The notes under the pieces: model-generated
What the model was told of the DNA's origin: nothing
What the model saw: only the letters and a program-made list of their open reading frames with translations
Databases searched by the model: none
Program-made: the position numbers and the translations under genes
NCBI GenBank assembly: GCA_030600745.1
Contig: JAUVLL010000230.1
Location: forward strand, 1 to 5,733
Source: Spirochaetaceae bacterium
GTDB taxonomy: Bacteria; Spirochaetota; Spirochaetia; B11-G9
Length of the DNA: 5,733 bases
Direction: 5' to 3'
Shown: in pieces, positions 1-5,697 of the stretch
Numbering within the stretch: the stretch's first letter is position 1
How the letters are laid out: each line of letters begins with the position of its first letter

Positions 1-452
1 ATGCCCGGACCCGCAGTCAGGGCTACAGCGGAGATGCCAGTTGGGAAGATCTAAAGATCCTTAAATCAAATTTTGATATACCTATAATCGGTTCGGGTAA
101 TCTTTTTACACCTGAAGATGCTGTAAGAATGCTTGAATCAACAGGAGTTGACGGCGTCATGTTTGCCAGGGGAGCCCTGGGTAATCCTTTTATTTTTGCC
201 AGAACAAAATCACTTATACAGACAGGAATCTTAACTCCTGAACCGGAAATTGATACTAAAATTAAAACTGCATGGGAACACCTTTCCCTTAATGTCAACT
301 ACAAAGGGGAGAAAACAGCATGCAGAGAGATGAAAAAGCAGCTATGCAGTTATACAAAGGGAGAACCGGGATCAGCCGCACTAAGAAACAGAATCGTACA
401 CGCAGAAAATCTTGAGGATTACAGAGAGATTTTCCGGGAATATCTGATTTAA
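1..452 (+). CDS. dusB: tRNA-dihydrouridine synthase, C-terminal part (5' end outside window)
   Basis: FMN-dependent enzyme that reduces specific uridines in tRNA to dihydrouridine in the cytoplasm. The reading frame is open from base 3 (149 codons, then TAA), so the start and the N-terminal part of the barrel, including the catalytic Cys region, lie outside the window. Visible family motifs are ARTRSQGYSGDASW at the left edge (the conserved tRNA/FMN-contacting segment), IPIIGSGNLFTPEDA (phosphate-binding strand and loop) and DGVMFARGALGNPFIF (second FMN-phosphate loop, ending the TIM barrel). A helical C-terminal domain follows, with the family-like stretch REMKKQLCSYTKG. The ATG at 129 is internal, not a start. 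The gene converges on rlmB, with 85 bases between the stops. The family is clear; the DusB subgroup is assigned from the GALGNP style of motif and is less certain. Confidence 0.9.
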   Translation, partial: ARTRSQGYSGDASWEDLKILKSNFDIPIIGSGNLFTPEDAVRMLESTGVDGVMFARGALGNPFIFARTKSLIQTGILTPEPEIDTKIKTAWEHLSLNVNYKGEKTACREMKKQLCSYTKGEPGSAALRNRIVHAENLEDYREIFREYLI

Positions 453-514
453 TAATCCGATACGTACATAACAAATGTTTAAATTTTTTACATTCCGATT
501 CTAATACCACAATT

Positions 515-541
515 ATAGTGGCGACCGGCCGGTGCCCCTAC
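515..541. repeat. GC-rich imperfect palindrome (GTAGGGGC-type REP-like element)
   Basis: The core ACCGGCCGGT (524-533) is a perfect palindrome in AT-rich surroundings. The arms extend as TAGTGGC (516-522) against GCCCCTA (534-540), with one T/C mismatch (519/537) and one unpaired G at 523, giving a hairpin or cruciform of about 11 pairs. On the minus strand the element begins GTAGGGGCACCGG, like the GTAGGGGC-type intergenic palindromes I recall from many bacterial genomes. The missing partner of G523 looks like a one-base deletion in an older perfect copy. The CTA at 538-540 is the rlmB stop codon read on the plus strand, so the element overlaps the gene end. It lies between convergent genes and could end or stabilise the rlmB transcript, but has no T-tract. 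Confidence 0.6.
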
Positions 542-1302
542 GAGGAAAATTCCTGTTGGCGTCGTACCTCGTACATCATTACCCCTGCGGCAACCGAAAC
601 ATTCAAAGAATCGACATTACCTCTGGTTGGAATTGATACCAGATTGTCACACTTACTCCGGATAAGATCACGCAGCCCTTTACCTTCTGAACCCATTACA
701 AGAACAACTCTTCCGGTAAGATCAGTTTTGTTTATATTGTTACCACTCATATCTGCCCCGTAAATCCAAAATCCCGCCTTTTTCAGCTTATCCATAGAAC
801 GACTTAAATTTGTAACTACATCAATATTTACATAGTTATCTGCCCCGGCAGATGTTTTAGAAACCGTAGCATTATCTTTCGCACTATTCCGTGAAGGGAT
901 CAGAACAAGATCAGCGTAAAACTGATCGGAACTTCGTATTATTGCTCCAAGATTATGAGGATCTGTAATACCATCAAGAATTATTATAAGAGCATTAGGA
1001 TTATTCAGATTTTCAAGATATGAATCAAGATCAGAAGAAATTTTTCTATCGTGCCCCTGATTAATATTCAAACTATTCTCAGAAGAGTCAGTAAAGACAA
1101 TTCCCCTGTGAGCAGCTTCTTTAGCAATTTTAGTAATTTCCATTTCTGAGACTTTTACATATGGATAACCTTGCCTCTTTGCAAGATCTATTATAGATAA
1201 AATCCGCCTGGTCGATCTTGAATAGTAAACAGTACCATACGAATTCTTTTTTTTAAGAAGTTCCTCAATACCATGAAACCCGGTAAAAACTATGGTCTTC
1301 AA
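538..1302 (-). CDS. rlmB: TrmH/SpoU-family RNA 2'-O-methyltransferase, probable 23S rRNA (Gm2251) methyltransferase RlmB
   Basis: 254 residues, the usual length for RlmB-like proteins. It is expected to transfer methyl from S-adenosylmethionine to a ribose 2'-OH, in RlmB at G2251 of 23S rRNA. Residues 1-75 look like the small RNA-binding domain (FTGFHGIEELLKK, then HRGIVF). The SPOUT knot domain follows: motif 1 around LDGITDPHNLGAIIRSS (109-125; Asn117, Arg123), motif 2 LVMGSEGKGL (201-210; Glu206) and motif 3 DSLNVSVAAG (231-240; Asn234), all intact. The start is TTG at 1302, chosen because FTGFHGIEE is the expected N-terminus and GGAGGTGAG sits 8 bases upstream. The TAG stop falls inside the REP-like palindrome. 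The gene follows the secreted-protein gene by 5 bases. RlmB versus another TrmH-family target cannot be settled by motif alone. Confidence 0.85.
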   Translation of the reverse strand: MKTIVFTGFHGIEELLKKKNSYGTVYYSRSTRRILSIIDLAKRQGYPYVKVSEMEITKIAKEAAHRGIVFTDSSENSLNINQGHDRKISSDLDSYLENLNNPNALIIILDGITDPHNLGAIIRSSDQFYADLVLIPSRNSAKDNATVSKTSAGADNYVNIDVVTNLSRSMDKLKKAGFWIYGADMSGNNINKTDLTGRVVLVMGSEGKGLRDLIRSKCDNLVSIPTRGNVDSLNVSVAAGVMMYEVRRQQEFSS

Positions 1303-1307
1303 TATTT

Positions 1308-1724
1308 CTACTCACCTCCAAATATTTTCACCTTGTCAATAATCCCATCAAAATCCAGGTCCTGCTCGTACTTTTCAATATAAGACCCATCTATAATATA
1401 GACCCACACATCAATTTTCATATCATAATTTGAATCAATCTCACGTCTAACAATAATTCCGTCAGAATAAAAATAAAGATCATCCATCTCTCCATCTTTA
1501 TTAAAATCGATAGATTCCATAACTTTAACACCATCCGCATTCAATCTTACAAGATAATCAATATTACCATCAGTGTTATAATCAAATTCCTCAATTAAAG
1601 TATCTTTTAAATTATTCTCAACCGTACTGATAATATCAGTTACATCGACAATACGGTCTATAGAAAAGATATTTACAGCTGTAATAAACATTAAAAATAA
1701 TAAATAGTATCTGGTTTGATTCAT
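1308..1724 (-). CDS. Small secreted protein with four Asp-rich (EF-loop-like) repeats, function unknown
   Basis: 138 residues; I do not recognise a named family. Residues 1-21 look like a signal peptide (Arg5, then a hydrophobic stretch from about 6 to 20) with no lipobox cysteine, so export to the periplasm or beyond is likely. The mature part has four D-x-N/D-x-D-G-x-x-D loops at 48-56, 73-81, 97-105 and 122-130, spaced 24-25 residues; the third has Met in place of Gly. Between them lie D-G turns at 64-65, 88-89 and 112-113, also 24 apart, so each unit looks like an Asp loop plus a beta-hairpin. Such loops often bind calcium, which is inference here. The ATG at 1724 has no convincing Shine-Dalgarno. 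The gene lies after the dnaJ terminator and is coupled to rlmB. Confidence 0.75.
   Translation of the reverse strand: MNQTRYYLLFLMFITAVNIFSIDRIVDVTDIISTVENNLKDTLIEEFDYNTDGNIDYLVRLNADGVKVMESIDFNKDGEMDDLYFYSDGIIVRREIDSNYDMKIDVWVYIIDGSYIEKYEQDLDFDGIIDKVKIFGGE
1311..1319 (-). promoter_or_regulatory. Strong Shine-Dalgarno for rlmB, embedded in the upstream gene's last codons
   Basis: Read on the minus strand this is GGAGGTGAG, near-complete complementarity to the 16S rRNA 3' end, 8 bases before the TTG at 1302. The same bases encode the final Gly-Gly-Glu of the upstream secreted protein, whose TAG stop follows directly. The arrangement suggests translational coupling, and it decides in favour of the TTG start. 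Confidence 0.85.
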
Positions 1725-1751
1725 TATTAGACTATCGGAGCATAATACTAT

Positions 1752-1790
1752 AAAAAAAAGCCCCTATAATGATTATTTATTATAGAGACT
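1752..1790 (-). terminator. Intrinsic terminator after dnaJ
   Basis: On the minus strand, AGTCTCTATAAT (1790-1779) pairs with ATTATAGGGGCT (1770-1759) across an 8-base loop. That is 12 consecutive pairs including two G-T wobbles, followed by eight T residues (1759-1752; the first is also the last base of the stem). It begins 6 bases past the dnaJ TAA. It should end the grpE-dnaK-dnaJ transcript and separate it from the secreted-protein/rlmB pair, although partial readthrough is possible. Confidence 0.88.
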
Positions 1791-1796
1791 TCTTTA

Positions 1797-2921
1797 TTAT
1801 CTCAATTCTGATAAAGGTACAGGATCGGGATTCTTATTTCCATCGTCCAGTTCAGCTATCTCTTTTAATAGGTTTTTAACCTTGCTGCTCAGTTTTGTTG
1901 GAATATTAACCCTGATTTTTATATACATATCACCCCGCCTGCCTGCATTATGCAGATAAGGAATACCCTCTCCTTTAAGACGTAATATTTTATCATTTTG
2001 TGTTCCTGCCGGAATTTTGAGTTTAGCTTTTTTATCATCCAGTGTAGGAACCATCAATTCAGATCCAAGGGCTGCCTGTGTCATAGAAACAGGAATAACA
2101 CAGTAAACATCTGCACTATCACGTTCAAAATATTTATGTGGCGCTACAGTAATGTAAACGTACAAATCACCAGTCGCTCCTCCATTAGGGCTGGCATTAC
2201 CCTGCCCGGGGATATTAATACGCTTCCCGGACTCAATACCCGCCGGTATGGTAACCTTTATCTTCTGGCTTTTATGAGACAGACCTGTTCCCCTGCAGCT
2301 TCTGCATGGATTTTCAATCACATAGCCATCACCATTACAGGTTGGACAGGCAGAAGCAATCGAGAAAAAACCGGAACTCCTCCTAACCTGACCGCTGCCT
2401 CCACAGGTAGGACACATTTTCTTACCACCACCAGCCTCAGCGCCTGTACCGTTACATGAGGGACATCCAACCTGCCGACTGTAGCCAATCTGTACTTTAG
2501 TCCCGAAAACAGCATCCTTAAAAGGAATATTCAGGTTGTACCGGAGATCAGATCCTCTGGGTTGGGAAGAACGACCGCCTCGCCTGGCTCCTCCACCTCC
2601 GCCAAAAAAAGAATCAAAAATTCCACCAAAATCACCAAAGATATCCTCGAAATCCCTATAAACAGTGGAGTAATCATGCCTACCACCATTCATTCCTTCG
2701 ACACCTGCAAATCCATACTGATCATAGACTTGTTTCTTCTTGGCATCACTTAAAACTTCATAGGCTTCAGTGCCCTCTTTGAATTTTTCCTCAGCAGCTT
2801 TATCCCCCTGGTTTTTATCAGGGTGATACTTTATTGCAAGCTTTCTATATGCCTTTTTAATCTCATCTGCCGGGGCTCCTTTCGAAACCCCGAGCACTTC
2901 ATAATAATCCCGTTTAGCCAA
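1797..2921 (-). CDS. dnaJ: Chaperone protein DnaJ (Hsp40, class A)
   Basis: 374 residues, normal length for full class A DnaJ. It delivers unfolded clients to DnaK and stimulates DnaK ATPase activity in the cytoplasm. Domains in order: J domain (about 5-70) with intact His-Pro-Asp at 33-35; Gly/Phe-rich region (about 71-116, with DIFGDFGGIFDSFFGGGGG); four zinc-binding CxxCxGxG repeats starting at Cys153, 170, 192 and 206 (the last is CRSCRGTG); then the two C-terminal beta domains and a dimerisation tail. The start is TTG at 2921, giving the canonical MAKRDYYEVLG; no ATG lies at a plausible position. Upstream there is only a weak GTGGG, 8 bases away, so initiation may be modest or coupled to dnaK, whose stop is 16 bases upstream. 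The product looks fully functional. The gene is the last of the chaperone operon and is followed by an intrinsic terminator. Confidence 0.97.
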   Translation of the reverse strand: MAKRDYYEVLGVSKGAPADEIKKAYRKLAIKYHPDKNQGDKAAEEKFKEGTEAYEVLSDAKKKQVYDQYGFAGVEGMNGGRHDYSTVYRDFEDIFGDFGGIFDSFFGGGGGARRGGRSSQPRGSDLRYNLNIPFKDAVFGTKVQIGYSRQVGCPSCNGTGAEAGGGKKMCPTCGGSGQVRRSSGFFSIASACPTCNGDGYVIENPCRSCRGTGLSHKSQKIKVTIPAGIESGKRINIPGQGNASPNGGATGDLYVYITVAPHKYFERDSADVYCVIPVSMTQAALGSELMVPTLDDKKAKLKIPAGTQNDKILRLKGEGIPYLHNAGRRGDMYIKIRVNIPTKLSSKVKNLLKEIAELDDGNKNPDPVPLSELR

Positions 2922-2937
2922 ACTACAGACCCACTAT

Positions 2938-3504
2938 TTAATTTTTTTCAGAATCTTCATCATCGATTACTTCATAATCGATATCCTCAACTGTACCACT
3001 TGAAGACTGGGAATCACCGGCTGTTTCGCCTGTATCTGCAGTCTCTGAAGCAGCACCTGTATCCTGGCCTGCAGTAGAAGCATCAGCACCACTACTTTTA
3101 TATACCTCTTCAGCCAGCTTATGGGCAGCCTGTTTAAGTTCCTCAGATTTCGCTTTAATCTGTTCCAGATCACCTGACTCTACAGCTTTTTTAAGTCCGT
3201 CAACACCGGTGTTAATGGCTGTTTTATCAGAATCTGATATTTTATCACCAAAATCTTTAAGAGATTTCTCAGTTGAATAAATAAGGGAATCTGCCTCATT
3301 TCTAATTTCTACTTTTTCTTTTTCCTTTTTGTCCTCTTCTGCATGAAGCTCAGATTCTTTAACCATCTTCTCAATCTCTTCATCAGATAAACCGGAAGAA
3401 GATTCAATCCTTATCTTTTGTTCTTTGCCGGTTCCAAGATCTTTAGCTGATACATGGACAATACCATTTGCATCTATATCAAATGTAACTTCAATTTGAG
3501 GAAC
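2938..3504 (-). pseudogene. dnaK: 3' part of dnaK (end of substrate-binding beta domain, helical lid, tail) beyond the internal TGA
   Basis: This stretch continues the dnaK frame directly after the TGA at 3505-3507, so the two parts are one gene, 2938-4890, of 651 codons including the stop. It encodes residues 463-650: VPQIEVTFDIDANGIVHVSA (rest of the beta-sandwich), then SSGLSDEEIEKMV and the alpha-helical lid, a Ser/Thr/Ala/Gly/Glu-rich flexible tail, and the acidic family ending DIDYEVIDDED. It ends with TAA, 16 bases before dnaJ. Every expected segment is present without frameshift, so decay beyond the single codon is not visible. On its own it has no good start: the first ATG is at 3366 (Met509), inside the lid, without a clear Shine-Dalgarno. 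It is functional only if the TGA is an error or is read through. Confidence 0.85.
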
Positions 3505-3507
3505 TCA
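3505..3507 (-). other. In-frame TGA codon interrupting dnaK (codon 462)
   Basis: The minus strand reads GCA AGG TGA GTT CCT: Ala-Arg-stop-Val-Pro. In Hsp70s this place is the Gly of the PAPRG(V/M)PQIEV motif, so GGA to TGA, one transversion, explains it. Both flanks stay in one frame. All six confirmed gene ends in the window use TAA or TAG, Trp is encoded by TGG, and no other gene here contains TGA, so general reassignment of TGA is unlikely. Confidence 0.9.
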
Positions 3508-4890
3508 CCTTGCTGCGGCAGGTATACCTACAAGATCAAATCTCCCAAGAGATCTGTTCTGAGCAGCCATCTCTCTTTCACCCTGCAATACACTAATTGA
3601 AACTGCAGTTTGATTATCTGCAGCTGTTGAAAAAATCTGACTCTTTCGTGTCGGTATAGTTGTATTCCTTTCTATGAGCTTTGTTGATACTCCCCCCAAT
3701 GTTTCTATACCGAGAGATAAAGGTGTGACATCCAAAAGAAGAACATCTTTAACATCACCACCAAGAATTCCCCCCTGAATAGCCGCTCCCATTGCAACAA
3801 CCTCGTCAGGGTTAACACCCCTGTTTGGATCTTTCTGAAAAAGATTTTTAACAACTTCCTGAACAGCAGGTATTCTTGTAGATCCACCTACCAGAATAAC
3901 CTCATCTATATCAGAAGGAGAAAGACCTGCATCCTTAAGTGCACTGAGGCAAGGCTGTCTGGTCCCTTCAACCTGATCATGTACCATCTGTTCAAATTTT
4001 GCCCTTGTCAGAGTATACTGCAGGTGCTTAGGACCTGATGCATCAGCAGTAATAAAAGGTAGATTAATTTCTGTTGAATGAGTACTGGAAAGCTCAATTT
4101 TTGCCTTTTCAGCTCCCTCTTTTAATCTCTGCAGAGCCATTCTATCCCTGGATAAATCTATTCCAAAATCCTTCTTAAAGCTTTCTATTAACCAATCAAT
4201 AATACGCTGATCAAAATTATCACCACCAAGATGAGTATTACCATTAGTTGCTTTTACTTCAAATACACCATCTCCAAGTTCCAGGATCGAAATATCAAAA
4301 GTACCTCCACCCAAATCGTAAACAGCTATCTTTTCTTCTTTTTTATCCTTATTAAAACCATAAGCAAGGGATGCTGCTGTTGGCTCATTTACAATCCTTT
4401 TTACTTCAAGTCCTGCTATCTTACCGGCATCCTTTGTAGCCTGCCTCTGGGCATCATTAAAATAAGCAGGGACAGTAATAACTGCTTCTGTTACAGTTTC
4501 ACCAAGATAATCCTCTGCAGTTTTTTTCATCTTTTGGAGTACAGCTGCTGAAATTTCCTGAGGGGAAAAATCTTTCCCGTGAATTCCAACCCTTACCTCA
4601 CCGCCCGAACCATCTTTTATTTCATATGGAACCATCCTTATTTCATCTGGGACTTCAGAAAAACGACGCCCTACAAATCTCTTAATAGAATACACAGTAT
4701 TCTCGGGGTTAGTTACTATCTGATTCTTGGCAGGCTGCCCGACAAGACGCTCATCCTTTGCTGTAAATCCTACTATGGAGGGAGTAGTTCTTTGCCCTTC
4801 TGAATTCTGAATTACAACAGGCTCTCCTCCTTCCATTACAGATACACAAGAGTTGGTTGTTCCAAGGTCAATTCCAATTATTCTTCCCAT
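3505..4890 (-). CDS. dnaK: Chaperone protein DnaK (Hsp70), 5' part up to an in-frame TGA
   Basis: ATP-driven cytoplasmic chaperone, the central member of the DnaK-DnaJ-GrpE cycle. Read conventionally it gives 461 residues; with the continuation at 2938-3504 it would be 650, a normal DnaK length. The nucleotide-binding domain (1 to about 380) is intact: phosphate-1 loop GIDLGTTNSCV (6-16), VITVPAYFNDAQRQATKDAG (137-156), phosphate-2 loop DLGGGTFD (192-199; Thr197) and adenosine motif VGGSTRIP (334-341). The hydrophobic linker VLLLDVTP (383-390) leads into the substrate-binding beta domain, which is cut after Arg461, before its last strands and the whole lid. The ATG at 4890 has a good GAGGAG (4899-4904) upstream. 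grpE lies 55 bases upstream and dnaJ follows. A truncated product would keep ATPase activity in principle but probably not stable client binding. Confidence 0.95.
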   Translation of the reverse strand: MGRIIGIDLGTTNSCVSVMEGGEPVVIQNSEGQRTTPSIVGFTAKDERLVGQPAKNQIVTNPENTVYSIKRFVGRRFSEVPDEIRMVPYEIKDGSGGEVRVGIHGKDFSPQEISAAVLQKMKKTAEDYLGETVTEAVITVPAYFNDAQRQATKDAGKIAGLEVKRIVNEPTAASLAYGFNKDKKEEKIAVYDLGGGTFDISILELGDGVFEVKATNGNTHLGGDNFDQRIIDWLIESFKKDFGIDLSRDRMALQRLKEGAEKAKIELSSTHSTEINLPFITADASGPKHLQYTLTRAKFEQMVHDQVEGTRQPCLSALKDAGLSPSDIDEVILVGGSTRIPAVQEVVKNLFQKDPNRGVNPDEVVAMGAAIQGGILGGDVKDVLLLDVTPLSLGIETLGGVSTKLIERNTTIPTRKSQIFSTAADNQTAVSISVLQGEREMAAQNRSLGRFDLVGIPAAAR

Positions 4891-4945
4891 TATTTTATCT
4901 CCTCTATTTCATTACAATAATTATTATACATGGATACTACCATGA

Positions 4946-5578
4946 TTACTTTTCGTTCACCACTTCAGTTTCTTCTTTTACAGCAACCGGCATGGCTACC
5001 TTTACTTTAGCCGGTCTAATAACCCGATCCTGAAGTATATATCCACTTTGATAATCTTCTATAACCGTTTGCTTCTCATATTCAGAACTCTCTTCCATGC
5101 CTATGGCCTCATGAAACTGAGGATCAAATTCTTCACCCACAGATACCATCTTTTTAAGACCCCAGTTCCTGTCCAGCATACTTACAAACTGCTTCTCTAT
5201 AAGTTCAATACCGGAATGGAAATTTTCAGCATCCACTGACTCTGTAGTTGATTTAATTGCCCTCTCAAAGTCATCAATTATTGTTATAAGATCCAAAAGT
5301 AAATTTGAATTCGCATATTTAATTGACTCTTCTTTTTCCCTTAATACACGTTTTCTGAAATTATCCGATTCTGCCTGCTTTCTAAGCATTTGATCTTTTA
5401 ATGAGCTGTTTTCATCTTCCAGTTGGAAAATTATATCCTGAAGCTTTTCCTCTTCAGATTTTTCACTTACTTCATCATCACCATCTTTTACAGAAACAGG
5501 AATATCCTGTACAGACTCGTCCTCTACTACTTTATCCTGCAGAATTTCTTTTTCTTTTTTTTTCTGCTTCTTTGACAT
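4946..5578 (-). CDS. grpE: Nucleotide exchange factor GrpE
   Basis: 210 residues, typical for GrpE. It acts as a dimer that opens the DnaK nucleotide cleft to release ADP, resetting the chaperone cycle. The N-terminus (1 to about 45) is Lys/Glu/Asp-rich and probably disordered. A long helix (about 45-105) forms the coiled-coil stalk, containing the family segment RKQAESDNFRKRV (66-78) and DDFERA (102-107). The C-terminal beta domain that touches DnaK carries the signature FDPQFHEAIG (151-160) and GYILQDRVIRPAKVKVA (179-195). The ATG at 5578 has GAGGGTGG (5580-5587) just upstream. It is the first gene of the operon, with no hrcA visible before it within the window. A run of nine A's encodes part of the Lys tract at codons 6-8; the frame is intact across it. 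Confidence 0.97.
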   Translation of the reverse strand: MSKKQKKKEKEILQDKVVEDESVQDIPVSVKDGDDEVSEKSEEEKLQDIIFQLEDENSSLKDQMLRKQAESDNFRKRVLREKEESIKYANSNLLLDLITIIDDFERAIKSTTESVDAENFHSGIELIEKQFVSMLDRNWGLKKMVSVGEEFDPQFHEAIGMEESSEYEKQTVIEDYQSGYILQDRVIRPAKVKVAMPVAVKEETEVVNEK

Positions 5579-5636
5579 ACCACCCTCATTAAATCTATTA
5601 TATTTGCTGATCTTTTATTGATTTATCGTATGCCAT

Positions 5637-5665
5637 AAAATACTAATCAACATGTAAACCGTCAA
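5637..5665 (-). promoter_or_regulatory. Sigma70-type promoter for grpE-dnaK-dnaJ
   Basis: On the minus strand, TTGACG (5665-5660) and TATTTT (5642-5637) are separated by exactly 17 bases, matching the housekeeping consensus at 5 of 6 and 4 of 6 positions. An A/T-rich stretch (about 5668-5690) lies just upstream and could act as an UP element. Transcription would begin near 5630, giving a leader of roughly 50 bases before grpE. I see no CIRCE operator (TTAGCACTC with its inverted partner) around it and no sigma32-like CCCCAT -10 box. Confidence 0.7.
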
Positions 5666-5697
5666 GCTTTTTAGTAAAAAATTGTTATTACCATCAA

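Noticed and set aside
461..491. Intrinsic terminator for dus (ACAT/ATGT stem followed by a T-rich stretch)
   Set aside because: The stem is only 4 base pairs, A/T-rich, and the T-run is separated from it by TTAAA; too weak to call.
1998..2459. Long plus-strand open frame opposite dnaJ
   Set aside because: Shadow of dnaJ: Cys/Thr/Arg-rich with no recognisable domain, while the minus strand encodes a complete, conserved DnaJ.
2938..3366. Independent small gene starting at the ATG at 3366
   Set aside because: It is the dnaK lid and tail in the dnaK frame; the ATG is internal Met509 and has no clear ribosome-binding site.
3505..3507. Genome-wide reassignment of TGA (Gly as in SR1/Gracilibacteria, or Trp as in Mycoplasma)
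   Set aside because: Only one in-frame TGA occurs across six genes; Gly is otherwise encoded by GGN and Trp by TGG, and the sequence resembles a spirochaete rather than those lineages.
4231..4803. Plus-strand open frames opposite dnaK
   Set aside because: No family features and no ribosome-binding sites; they mirror the conserved nucleotide-binding domain on the minus strand.
5630..5670. Sigma32-type heat-shock promoter
   Set aside because: There is a CTTGAC -35 but no CCCCAT-like -10 at suitable spacing; the sigma70 reading is much better.
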